Source: an uncultured Lachnospiraceae bacterium (GTDB lineage Bacteria; Bacillota; Clostridia; Lachnospirales; Lachnospiraceae). Taken from it: 57,483 nt of DNA. Each line of letters begins with the position of its first letter. The stretch's first letter is position 1. The position numbers and the translations under genes are program-made. The DNA is taken from positions 1 through 57,483 of the forward strand of contig CANOCU010000020.1 in assembly GCA_947564645.1 (NCBI GenBank), read 5' to 3'. Below are positions 44,846-52,905 of this stretch, piece by piece. The notes beneath the pieces were generated by a model that did no database searches, was not told where the DNA came from, and saw nothing but the letters and a program-made list of their open reading frames with translations.

Positions 44846-45624
44846 CAGGGTTGGGAAATCGTATAAAAAGCCTGCCGACAGAAAGAGAAGGAAGCGCGGC
44901 TGCGGTGATCAGGGCAGTGCGTGCGGAGCATCTGAAAATGAAGCGCACGTTTGACAGGGTGCTTCCGGCAGTCTCCGCATTGCTGGCATTGTTGTCAGTG
45001 TTAAGTTTTTCCCGGGGAAAATATTTCGCCGTCAGCGCGTGGAACTGGTGGTATACGATGCTGCTGCCGGGGATGCTGTCGATCCTCTGCTATCTGGGCA
45101 TGAAGCGGGAAAAGAAGCTGCATTATGCCGGCCTGCTTACCCTGCCTTGGCGGCCGTCTGTCTGCCTGTCCGGTAAGATCTTGTATTATGCAGGGCATCT
45201 TTTCCTGGCGAATCTGCTCCTGATGGCCGGTACCTTTGCGGCAGCGGCGTTCTGGGGAAGCGATATCGCACCTTCGAACAGTCTGGCGGCGGTAATTTTG
45301 CTGAGTGTCTGCTATTTGTGGGAGATACCGTTCTTTATGATCATGGGTGCGCGCTTCGGTATCTTTGTAAGCCTTTTTTCCTGTATGACACTGACGCTCG
45401 GCGGTACGGCCGTCCTGGCCGCCTCTAAGCTCTGGTGGGTGTGTCCGTCGGCGGTTCCCATACGGCTGATGGGGCCTGTGCTGGGGATTTTGCCAAACGG
45501 ACTGATGGCGCCGCAGGACAGCCCGGTCCTGGATCCGGGCGTACTTCTCCCCGGGATCTGGATCTGCCTGATCTGGTTTGCCGGTTTGGCAGGCCTGGCG
45601 ATGCGGTGCTTTAAGGAAGCGTGA
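44842..45624 (+). CDS. Lantibiotic-immunity ABC transporter permease (MutE/EpiE-like)
   Basis: A 260-residue membrane protein with six hydrophobic segments and a soluble N-terminus of about 35 residues. AVRAEHLKMKRTFDRVLPAV is the amphipathic lead-in typical of MutE/EpiE permeases. NWWYTMLLPGMLSILCYLGM follows. It forms a pair with the LanF-like ATPase and the third gene. AGGGAGGC precedes ATG 44842, which overlaps the ATPase stop. A gap of 197 bases, containing a palindromic repeat, separates it from the second permease gene; in relatives the two permeases are usually adjacent. Confidence 0.85.
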   Translation: MTGLGNRIKSLPTEREGSAAAVIRAVRAEHLKMKRTFDRVLPAVSALLALLSVLSFSRGKYFAVSAWNWWYTMLLPGMLSILCYLGMKREKKLHYAGLLTLPWRPSVCLSGKILYYAGHLFLANLLLMAGTFAAAAFWGSDIAPSNSLAAVILLSVCYLWEIPFFMIMGARFGIFVSLFSCMTLTLGGTAVLAASKLWWVCPSAVPIRLMGPVLGILPNGLMAPQDSPVLDPGVLLPGIWICLIWFAGLAGLAMRCFKEA

Positions 45625-45691
45625 CGGACGGCTACAGTCGGGTGCGCAGAAGAAAGCCTCGGTTTACGGCAGAACAGCTGTGGCTTTATCT

Positions 45692-45794
45692 TATAGTAAA
45701 CGACATAACAAATTTCTGTTTCCGGCTCTTGCAGGAGCCATATACGGAAGCACCTGCAAGGCCGAAAATGAAATTTCTAATGTCGTTAACGATA
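45692..45794. repeat. Palindromic dispersed repeat, copy 5 (103 bp), inside an operon
   Basis: The ends TATAGTAAACGACATAACAA and TTCTAATGTCGTTAACGATA are long inverted repeats continuing through AAATTT on each side. The core carries an inner stem CTTGCAGG (45728-45735) with CCTGCAAG (45753-45760). The whole element could fold as one extended hairpin. It lies between the two permease genes of the immunity transporter. Confidence 0.9.
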
Positions 45795-45821
45795 CAATTC
45801 AGACAGGAGCGAGTTTGCGTT

Positions 45822-46571
45822 ATGAGAATGTTATTACGTTGTATCAGGTCAGATTTTCTGAAAATAAAGGCTACCCCGATCGCCGCCGCGCATCTGGGGA
45901 TCCCCGCCCTGATGGCGGGCGTATTTCTTCTCTATTATAAAGTATCCCCCTGGGACAGTTTCAGCAAGGTACAGGCGTTTTTTCAGGTCATGGGGATGGG
46001 ATACCCCTTCCTGATCGGTGTTTTTTGTGCCATAATAGCAGAGCAGGAACTGACCGCCGGCAGATATCAGGCGATGTTGGCCGTTACCGGCAGGCGAACG
46101 GCTTTTTGCAGTAAACTGCTGCTGTTGGTGCTGCTTGGCGCCTTTTCCGTTGTGCTCACGTCGGTGTTGTTCGGAACGGGCTATTTCTTCGGGATGGGGC
46201 AGCGGGTGGTGGAATATGGATTCTATTGGATCGCAGCGGCCGTGATGGCGGGCGGCAGTGTTTTTCTCTACATCCTGCACCTGTTCCTGGCGCTGCGGTT
46301 TAATAAGGGCGTGACCATCGGCCTGGGCGTGGTCGAAAGCCTGCTCTCCGCGGTTCTGATGACCGGGCTGGGAGAGGGCGTCTGGATCTTCGTTCCGGCA
46401 GTCTGGGCCAACAGACTGACAGGGTATGTGATGTTTGCCTACAGCACGGTGGAGGAGCCGACGGTCAGTCTCGACGGGGCGGTTGTCGTCTGCACCGTTA
46501 TGACAATTGTGTCATTTCTGGGATATCTGGTTTGGGCGTGCCGCTGGGACGGTGTGTGCGGAGAGGAGTAA
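45822..46571 (+). CDS. Lantibiotic-immunity ABC transporter permease (MutG-like)
   Basis: A 249-residue protein with six hydrophobic segments. RMLLRCIRSDFLKIKATPIA at the start is the amphipathic region typical of MutG/SpaG permeases, followed by HLGIPALMAGVFLLYY. IIAEQELTAGRYQAMLAVTG is the coupling loop. The frame is open upstream to 45621, but that part translates the palindromic repeat and shows no similarity. ATG 45822 follows AGACAGGAGCG, so the ribosome site lies just after the repeat. It is the second membrane half of the transporter energised by the LanF-like ATPase. Confidence 0.85.
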   Translation: MRMLLRCIRSDFLKIKATPIAAAHLGIPALMAGVFLLYYKVSPWDSFSKVQAFFQVMGMGYPFLIGVFCAIIAEQELTAGRYQAMLAVTGRRTAFCSKLLLLVLLGAFSVVLTSVLFGTGYFFGMGQRVVEYGFYWIAAAVMAGGSVFLYILHLFLALRFNKGVTIGLGVVESLLSAVLMTGLGEGVWIFVPAVWANRLTGYVMFAYSTVEEPTVSLDGAVVVCTVMTIVSFLGYLVWACRWDGVCGEE

Positions 46572-46624
46572 GATCATCGGGCGGACGCCGGATACAGGTA
46601 GCAAAGCGGCAATGGAAGAAACAG

Positions 46625-46652
46625 AGATGGCATAAAGATGGCAAAAAGATGG
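46625..46652. repeat. Three AGATGG direct repeats at exact 11-bp spacing
   Basis: AGATGG begins at 46625, 46636 and 46647, so the copies lie on the same face of the helix. They sit upstream of the response-regulator gene. OmpR-family regulators of lantibiotic systems bind short direct repeats with this spacing. Confidence 0.5.
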
Positions 46653-46713
46653 AACGGACAGATTTCGTGACAGAGGGGCCGAAGGCTGCACTGTTACAAG
46701 ACAGGAGGGAATC

Positions 46714-47376
46714 ATGGCTAATATTCTGGCAGTAGACGACGATGCGGCAATCCTTAAAATGATACGCAGAATCCTGGAAAAGGATGGGCATACGGTGACG
46801 CTGCAGGCCGATTCCGGGGCAGTGGAACAGCTACGCCTGGACAGATTCGATCTGATCCTGTTGGATGTGATGATGCCCGGGGAAGATGGGTTTGCGCTCT
46901 GTGAAAAGCTTCGGGGCCGCGTGGACTGCCCGATCCTGTTTCTCACTGCCAGATCTGAGGAGAGCAGCCTTGTACAGGGGTTGGAAAAAGGCGCCGATGA
47001 CTATATCTGCAAGCCCTTCGGTGCGGCGGAACTGCGTGCCCGGGTGGCGGCGCATCTGCGGAGGGAGCGGAGAGAACATTTTGTGGGGCTTACATTTGAC
47101 AAAGCCCGCTTTCAATTCTCTTCCAGACAGCTGTTTGTGGGGGAGAGGGAAGTGGCGCTGACGAAGGGGGAGTACGCGATCTGTGAGTTTTTGGCCCGCA
47201 ACCATGGACAGGTTTTTTCAAGAGAACAGATCTATGAGAAGGTGTTCGGGTTTGACGGGGAGAGCGACGAGGCGACGATCGCGACGCATGTCAAAAATAT
47301 CCGCAGTAAACTGGAGAAGTATGACTACATGCCGATTAAAACAGTATGGGGGATCGGATACAAATGGGACGCATAA
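46714..47376 (+). CDS. OmpR-family response regulator
   Basis: A 220-residue regulator. The receiver domain has the acidic pair in AVDDDAA (7-10), the phosphorylated Asp51 in LILLDVMMPGEDGF and the conserved Lys in YICKPFG. The C-terminal winged-helix domain (about 125-218) ends RSKLEKYDYMPIKTVWGIGY, the usual OmpR-type tail. It should control the LanFEG-type transporter encoded upstream and perhaps itself. AGGAGG precedes the ATG. The kinase gene starts inside its 3' end (13-base overlap). Confidence 0.93.
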   Translation: MANILAVDDDAAILKMIRRILEKDGHTVTLQADSGAVEQLRLDRFDLILLDVMMPGEDGFALCEKLRGRVDCPILFLTARSEESSLVQGLEKGADDYICKPFGAAELRARVAAHLRRERREHFVGLTFDKARFQFSSRQLFVGEREVALTKGEYAICEFLARNHGQVFSREQIYEKVFGFDGESDEATIATHVKNIRSKLEKYDYMPIKTVWGIGYKWDA

Positions 47377-48782
47377 ACGGTAAAAAAAGAACAAAACATG
47401 AAATTTCGCTCAGTCTTTTTTTCCTGAAATACTTCGGATATCTTCTTGCCGGCACCGCGCTGGTCATGATGGCAGTGACCGGGGCGTTCCTTGTCATGTG
47501 GTCGAGTAAGGGCGTCTACCCGGCGCGCTATGCGGAAGAGCAGGCAGAGAGCGCTGCACCGGCCATAGAGCAGGCGGAAACAGTCACAGGCGAGATGATC
47601 CCCGAGTTGTGCCGGTATGTGGTCTTCGATGAAGCGGGGACGGTACTGAGTGGAGATCTGCAGGGCAAAGAGGCCGAAAAAGCATGGGCTGCGGTGGAAG
47701 GGAAGCTGTCGAAGCCGGGCAGGCAGATCGGCGGACAGTATTATAAGATCATCAGAAGAGACGGCGAATACTGCGTACTGCGCTTCCGGATCATAATGCA
47801 GTATCAGTCCGAGGCACTGCGAAGCTGTCTGCCGCCGCCGGAATTGCTGATCCCGGGCGTGGCATTGCTTTTGCTGTTGGCGCTGATCCTGATGACGGCG
47901 TTTCGGTTCAGCCGCAGCATGCGGGAGAAGATGGCGCCACTGACCGCTGCGGCCGGCAGGATACAGAGGCAGGATCTGGATGCTGTGGTGGAAAGGGGCA
48001 AAGGCGGCATTCGCGAGATCAATGATATTCTGCAGGCGATGGAGGATATGCGGACAGCCCTCAAGCGTTCGTTGGAAGAACAGTGGCAGCAGGAGCAGCG
48101 CAGACAGGAGCAGATCTCGGCCCTGGCCCATGACCTGAAGACGCCGCTGACCCTTGTACGGGGCAATACCGAACTGCTTGGCGATACGCCGCTGACGGAG
48201 GAACAACAGGAGTATGTGGACTGTGTAGCGGAGAATGCCCTACAGATGCAGGATTATGTGCAGATGCTGATTGCGTTTACCAGATCGGCGCCAGCGGCAT
48301 CTGTCAGCAGGCGGGATACGGATCTTATCAAATGTCTTGCTGTGGTAAGAAAACAGGCGGAAAGACTCTGCCGTATCGGGCAGGCAGCACTTGTGTGGGA
48401 GTGTGGAGTGGAGCGGCGGGAAGTGTATATGGAGCCCGGACTTCTGACCAGGGCACTGCTGAATCTGCTGGAGAATGCGGTGGAACACACACCCCGGGGC
48501 GGAACGGTTTCTTTTCGCGCGGCAGAGGATGCACAATCCCTGCTCTTTACTGTCGCGGATACAGGACCGGGATTCTCGGAGAAGGCGCTCCTTCGCGGAA
48601 AGGAACAGTTCTATATGGACGATGAGAGCCGCACGTCCACAAAAGCACACTATGGCATGGGGCTGTATATCGTCGATACGATCGCGCGCCAGCATAACGG
48701 GGAACTGTACCTGGAAAACGATGCAGCCTCCCACGGGGCTTGTGTGACGCTGCGGATACCGAAAGAAATTCCTAAATCTTGA
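47364..48782 (+). CDS. Sensor histidine kinase (lantibiotic-system type)
   Basis: A 472-residue kinase. Two membrane helices (about 18-46 and 161-181) bracket an extracytoplasmic sensor of about 115 residues. A HAMP-like linker follows. The phospho-acceptor His256 lies in ALAHDLKTPLTLV. The ATPase domain shows the N box LLNLLENAVEHTP, G1 DTGPGFSE and G2 HYGMGLYIV. The sensor is larger than in bacitracin-type BceS kinases and fits the SpaK/CprK type. It probably senses an antimicrobial peptide and activates the response regulator. ATG 47364 overlaps the regulator gene. Its stop overlaps the convergent MATE gene by 11 bases. Confidence 0.92.
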   Translation: MGRINGKKRTKHEISLSLFFLKYFGYLLAGTALVMMAVTGAFLVMWSSKGVYPARYAEEQAESAAPAIEQAETVTGEMIPELCRYVVFDEAGTVLSGDLQGKEAEKAWAAVEGKLSKPGRQIGGQYYKIIRRDGEYCVLRFRIIMQYQSEALRSCLPPPELLIPGVALLLLLALILMTAFRFSRSMREKMAPLTAAAGRIQRQDLDAVVERGKGGIREINDILQAMEDMRTALKRSLEEQWQQEQRRQEQISALAHDLKTPLTLVRGNTELLGDTPLTEEQQEYVDCVAENALQMQDYVQMLIAFTRSAPAASVSRRDTDLIKCLAVVRKQAERLCRIGQAALVWECGVERREVYMEPGLLTRALLNLLENAVEHTPRGGTVSFRAAEDAQSLLFTVADTGPGFSEKALLRGKEQFYMDDESRTSTKAHYGMGLYIVDTIARQHNGELYLENDAASHGACVTLRIPKEIPKS

Positions 48783-50148
48783 TCTGTGTCCATTTCCCCT
48801 GCTTGAATCGTATGGAAGCAAAGAGGAAACGGGAGATCTGGTCGGTCAGGACGCCCAGCCAGATGCCGATGATGCCAAATCCGAACACATAACCGCCCAG
48901 CCAGGACGCCAGGGTGCGGATGAAGGTAACGCTGATGGTGGAGGCAACCGCCGTGTAGAGCGTGTCCCCCGCACCGCGCAGACAACCCATGTAGACCACC
49001 TGGCTGATCTGGAAGACGACCACGAAGATGATGACCCGCATGATGCCGACGCCGATGGCGACGATATGCGCTTCCGCAAAGAACAGGCCAAGCAGCGGCT
49101 TCGCACCGAAGAAGTAGAGCACGGCCAGGCAGGCGGAAATAACGGCGCCGAACAGCTTGCAGATGCTGCCAAATTCCTTGGCCATCTTCTCGTCGCCGGC
49201 GCCCAGGCTGCGCCCGATCAGGGCCACTGCGGCTGCCTGCAGGCCGTCGCCGAAGGAGAAGGACAGACCCATGATATTCATGCCTACCTGATGGGCGGCC
49301 ATGGCATCGGTGCCCTGGTTGGCAGCCATGATCGCGGTCATCATAAAGCCGATTCTCATCAGGATCTGTTCGAAGAAAACGCTGTAGCCTACGTGGATCA
49401 GGTTATGTAAGGTTCTGGCCGCCGGCCATACTTTGTTCTTCAGGATATAAGGCAGGCTGATAAACCCGTCGGGCTTCAGGATCGAGAGAATGCTCATAAT
49501 GCAGGCGACTACGGTGCCGAGGACCGTGGCCAGCGCCGCACCATGGATCCCCAGAGCCGGGAAGCCGAAGTGGCCGCCGATCAGCAGATAGTTGAAAATG
49601 ATATTGACCGTGTTGGAAGTCACGTTGGTGCGCATGGTGATCTTCGTATTGCCGGCGCCCCGCTGGGCGGAATTGATCCCCATCTGAATGCAGTTGAAGA
49701 TCATGCCGCCCATAATAATGCGGAAGTAGGCGACTGCGCTGTCATGGGTTTCCGGCGTGGAACCGCACAGATGGATGATGGGGCTTGCCAAGGTCACGAA
49801 CAGAATGCTTATGATCACCGCCGCAACGAGAATAAAAGCCAGCGCCGTGCTTAAGATCCGGTTGGCTTCTTCCGGCTTCTCTTCCCCGCGCCGTCTTGCG
49901 ACCAGGGCCGAGATCGCCACATTGACTGCAAAGAATAAGGATAATCCTACGAACTTGGGCTGGGTCGTGAGGCCCACGGCAGCCACCGCGTAGGAGCCAA
50001 GAGAGCTTACCATCAGAGAATCCACCAGGCCGGCAAAAGCCACGAAGAAGGATTCCACGATAGACGGCCATGCCATATTTAAAGTGATACGGATATTTTC
50101 CCGGCTGTGTTTCGGTTGTTTATGGGGTGGTTCGCTTAGCGTTGTCAT
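48772..50148 (-). CDS. MATE-family efflux transporter
   Basis: A 458-residue, 12-helix transporter. MAWPSIVESFFVAFAGLVDS, SLGSYAVAAVGLTTQP and the repeated half beginning FFEQILMRIGFMMTAIMAAN are typical of MATE proteins, as is MNIMGLSFSFGDGLQAAAVA. MATE proteins export cationic drugs or metabolites with H+ or Na+. The first 22 residues are a hydrophilic cytoplasmic leader. AAGGACAGG lies upstream of the ATG. It is a single gene; its neighbour, the histidine kinase, ends convergently with an 11-base overlap. The substrate is unknown. Confidence 0.93.
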   Translation of the reverse strand: MTTLSEPPHKQPKHSRENIRITLNMAWPSIVESFFVAFAGLVDSLMVSSLGSYAVAAVGLTTQPKFVGLSLFFAVNVAISALVARRRGEEKPEEANRILSTALAFILVAAVIISILFVTLASPIIHLCGSTPETHDSAVAYFRIIMGGMIFNCIQMGINSAQRGAGNTKITMRTNVTSNTVNIIFNYLLIGGHFGFPALGIHGAALATVLGTVVACIMSILSILKPDGFISLPYILKNKVWPAARTLHNLIHVGYSVFFEQILMRIGFMMTAIMAANQGTDAMAAHQVGMNIMGLSFSFGDGLQAAAVALIGRSLGAGDEKMAKEFGSICKLFGAVISACLAVLYFFGAKPLLGLFFAEAHIVAIGVGIMRVIIFVVVFQISQVVYMGCLRGAGDTLYTAVASTISVTFIRTLASWLGGYVFGFGIIGIWLGVLTDQISRFLFASIRFKQGKWTQIKI

Positions 50149-50278
50149 TGTGAGATACCTGTCCTTGAATTTCTTGATGTGAATGAGTACTTTATTTATT
50201 ATATTTCATAAAATTTCCTTTTTCAATACAAGATAAGGAGTTTCTGCCAATTTGTCCTTTTTTTATAAAATTTTCTTC

Positions 50279-50307
50279 TTTACTTTAGTGCACTACCATG
50301 ATAAAAT
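50279..50307 (+). promoter_or_regulatory. Putative promoter of the second amino-acid transporter operon
   Basis: TTTACT (50279-50284) and TAAAAT (50302-50307) are 17 bases apart, 45 bases ahead of the ATG at 50353. An A+T-rich stretch lies upstream. Confidence 0.6.
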
Positions 50308-50352
50308 ACAATTCGGATTTGCGAAATAAGGAATTGAGCGAGGAGGAGAATT

Positions 50353-51312
50353 ATGAAAAAGAAATTGGCACTTATGTTAGCGGTAACCATGGCAGTCGGT
50401 ACGGTATTGGCAGGATGCGGCAGCACGGCGGACGACGCGGCGCAGACGACGGCGGAAGCAGAGACACAGGTCGATGCGGATGAGGCTGCGCGGGCGGATG
50501 GATCGGCGGAGGCGGATAACGAAGGAAGCGAGAATGCAGAGGCGCCTGCAGACGCGGATGCTGCCGGGGCGGCGGAGGCAGGCACGGACAGTGCGGCTGC
50601 CCCGGACACGAATCTTGTATATGCAGTGGAAGCAGGTTCCGCAGGAGAGGCGGCGGCACAGGACAACGGCCTGCAGACGAATGTGGTGACTTCGCAGGCC
50701 GATGCACTGATGGAGGTTGCGGCTGGAACATCCGATGCGGCGATCATCGATCTGCTGATGGCCGGAGCCATGATCGGGGAAGGCACCAGTTATCCGGGTT
50801 TGACACATACGACGGAACTGACGACGGAAGAATACGGCGTGGGATGCCGTAAGGGTTCCGACCTGGCTTCCTATATCAATGCCGTATTCGGAGAAAGCTA
50901 CGCAGACGGCACCATGGAGGAGATGGCATCCGTTTACGGCGTGCAGGAAGCGCTGGTGGAGCAGCCGGCCTCCGAATTTGCAGCGTCCACAGAGGACAGC
51001 GACGTGGCTTATATTCAGGAGAAAGGCAGTCTGATCGTGGGTATCACAGAATTTGAACCGATGGACTTTAAAGACGAATCCGGAGAATGGGTCGGATTTG
51101 ATGCCGATATGGCCCGTCTCACCGCGGAAAAGCTGGGCGTAGAGGTACAGTTCGTGGTGATCGACTGGGATAATAAGATCATGGAGCTGGAGTCGAAAAC
51201 GATCGATGTGGTGTGGAACGGCATGACGCTGACCGATGAGACCACGTCGGCAATGGAATGTACCAATGCTTACTGCAATAACGCACAGGTGATCGTAGTG
51301 CCTGCACAGTAA
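50353..51312 (+). CDS. Amino-acid ABC transporter binding lipoprotein with circularly permuted domain order
   Basis: A 319-residue lipoprotein. Signal peptide and lipobox VLAGC (Cys22) are followed by an Ala/Glu/Asp-rich linker (23-87). The family-3 binding fold appears in swapped order. Residues 88-203 match the usual second part: LVYAVEAGSAGEAAAQDN is the lobe 2 entry strand, EEYGVGCRKGSDLASYINAV the return to lobe 1, and ADGTMEEMASVYG the normal C-terminus. A linker (204-224) then leads to residues 225-316, which match the usual first part: SLIVGITEFEPMDFKDESGE, WVGFDADMARLTAEKLGV and VVWNGMTLTDETTSAMECTN. All segments of one domain are present once. AGGAGGAG precedes the ATG. Permease and ATPase genes follow. 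Confidence 0.9.
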   Translation: MKKKLALMLAVTMAVGTVLAGCGSTADDAAQTTAEAETQVDADEAARADGSAEADNEGSENAEAPADADAAGAAEAGTDSAAAPDTNLVYAVEAGSAGEAAAQDNGLQTNVVTSQADALMEVAAGTSDAAIIDLLMAGAMIGEGTSYPGLTHTTELTTEEYGVGCRKGSDLASYINAVFGESYADGTMEEMASVYGVQEALVEQPASEFAASTEDSDVAYIQEKGSLIVGITEFEPMDFKDESGEWVGFDADMARLTAEKLGVEVQFVVIDWDNKIMELESKTIDVVWNGMTLTDETTSAMECTNAYCNNAQVIVVPAQ

Positions 51313-51333
51313 ACATTAAGGGAGAAGTTTTTT

Positions 51334-51990
51334 ATGTTTTGGAATGTGACACGAGCGCTGTTAGACGGTCTGCTGACGACGTTTCAGATCTTTCTTTTTA
51401 CATTGGTGTTCTCTCTGCCCTTTGGGCTGATCCTGGCGTTTGGCTCTATGAGCAGATGGCGGCCTCTGCGGTATCTGATCCAGGTGGTGGTGTGGATCAT
51501 CAGAGGTACGCCGCTGATGCTGCAGCTGATCATTATTTTCTATGGGCCGGGGCTGTGGCTGGGGCACAATATATGGAGCGGTAACGAGAGCGGGCGTATT
51601 ACGGCTACGGTGGTGGCGTTCAGCATTAACTATGCCTGCTATTTCTCGGTGATTTTCCGGGGCGGGATCGAGGGCGTTCCGGCGGGACAGCGGGAGGCCG
51701 GGGAAGTGCTGGGGATGACGAAGCGCCAGATCTTTTTCCGGGTCACGCTGCTGCAGATGGTCAAAAGGGTCGTGCCGCCGATGTCCAATGAGGTGATCAC
51801 GTTGGTCAAGGATACGTCTCTGGCGCGTATGATCGCGGCTTATGAGCTGACCTTCGCGGGTTATTCCTTTATGAAGAGCAACGGTCTGACGTGGCCGTTG
51901 TTCTACACCGGTGTGTTCTATCTGGTGTTTGTGGGGGTGCTGACGCTGCTGTTCAATTATATCGAGCGGAAGCTGGATTATTTCCGGTGA
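51334..51990 (+). CDS. Polar amino-acid ABC transporter permease (second system)
   Basis: A 218-residue membrane subunit of the HisM/GlnP type. VVVWIIRGTPLMLQLIIIFY is the conserved loop and helix. REAGEVLGMTKRQIFFRVTL is the EAA coupling region. DTSLARMIAAYELTFAGYSF is typical of cystine/glutamine-type permeases. It follows the permuted binding protein by 21 bases with AGGGAGAAG before the ATG, and the ATPase gene comes 75 bases later. The permease itself looks ordinary, which suggests that the altered binding protein still docks to a standard membrane unit. Confidence 0.93.
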   Translation: MFWNVTRALLDGLLTTFQIFLFTLVFSLPFGLILAFGSMSRWRPLRYLIQVVVWIIRGTPLMLQLIIIFYGPGLWLGHNIWSGNESGRITATVVAFSINYACYFSVIFRGGIEGVPAGQREAGEVLGMTKRQIFFRVTLLQMVKRVVPPMSNEVITLVKDTSLARMIAAYELTFAGYSFMKSNGLTWPLFYTGVFYLVFVGVLTLLFNYIERKLDYFR

Positions 51991-52065
51991 CAGACGTCCT
52001 GTCTGCAGGGGCAGGCGCGGCGTCGGGGAGTGGAAATTCCTATATTTTTGGAAGGATGAAGGATC

Positions 52066-52851
52066 ATGGCAATTTTGGAAGTGAGAAATATCGGGAAACA
52101 GTTTGACAATACGAAGGTGCTCGACGACGTCAGTTTTTCGCTGGAGGAGGGAAATGCGCTGGCCATTATCGGCTCCTCGGGTTCCGGGAAGACGACGCTT
52201 TTGCGGTGTCTGAATTTTCTGGAAACGCCGGACAGAGGTTCGATCACCGTGAAGGGAGAGACGCTTTTTGACGCTTCCATGCCGCGGCGGGAGCAGGAGA
52301 AGGGGCTTCGCACCAAACGCCTGCATTTTGGGATGGTATTTCAGTCTTTCAACTTGTTTCCTCAGTATACGGCTCTGGAAAATGTTACCCTCTCCGAGAA
52401 GCTTCTGGCGAAGGAACAGCCCGATTTCAAACAGAACAGGAAAGAGATCTGCGCACGGATAGAAGCGCATGGAAAGGCGCTGCTTGAACAGATGGGGCTA
52501 GCGGAGCGCATGTCCCATTATCCGCATCAGCTGTCCGGCGGGCAGCAGCAGCGCGTGGCGATCGCCAGGGCATTGGCGTTGCAGCCGGATATCCTGTGCT
52601 TTGACGAGCCCACATCCGCCCTGGATCCGGAACTGACGGGAGAAGTGCTGAAGGTCATCCGCGGCCTGGCGGACCAGAAGACGACCATGATCATCGTCAC
52701 TCACGAGATGGCTTTTGCCAGAGACGTGTCGGATCAGCTGATTTTCATGGATGAGGGCGTGATCGTAGAGCAGGGAGATCCCAGGCAGGTGATCGACCAT
52801 CCGCAGGAAGAGCGGACGAAGCAGTTTCTGACCAGATATGCACAGGGGTGA
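52066..52851 (+). CDS. Polar amino-acid ABC transporter ATP-binding protein (second system)
   Basis: A 261-residue ATPase of the GlnQ/HisP family. Walker A GSSGSGKTT is at 36-44, the Q-loop in FGMVFQSFNLFPQYTALEN, the signature [15 protein letters not shown], Walker [19 protein letters not shown], and the switch His in VTHEMAFARDVS. It is about 20 residues longer than the ATPase at 39183, with extra loops around residues 70-85 and 118-133. It completes the binding protein-permease-ATPase operon. The operon ends in a terminator that overlaps the last codons. Confidence 0.95.
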   Translation: MAILEVRNIGKQFDNTKVLDDVSFSLEEGNALAIIGSSGSGKTTLLRCLNFLETPDRGSITVKGETLFDASMPRREQEKGLRTKRLHFGMVFQSFNLFPQYTALENVTLSEKLLAKEQPDFKQNRKEICARIEAHGKALLEQMGLAERMSHYPHQLSGGQQQRVAIARALALQPDILCFDEPTSALDPELTGEVLKVIRGLADQKTTMIIVTHEMAFARDVSDQLIFMDEGVIVEQGDPRQVIDHPQEERTKQFLTRYAQG

Positions 52852-52876
52852 AGCGCTTTTGTACCCCTGTGCATAT
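52836..52876 (+). terminator. Rho-independent-like hairpin overlapping the operon's last codons
   Basis: ATATGCACAGGGGT (52836-52849) and ACCCCTGTGCATAT (52863-52876) pair perfectly over 14 bases, with a 13-base loop that contains the ATPase stop. The following TGTCTTTGAT is only moderately T-rich. Confidence 0.8.
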
Positions 52877-52905
52877 TGTCTTTGATACCTTTGACACAAA
52901 ATCTG

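Noticed and set aside
51361-52470. 369-residue open frame antisense to the second transporter's permease and ATPase
   Set aside because: Composition is rich in His, Arg and Gln as expected for a shadow frame; the plus-strand genes are unmistakable.
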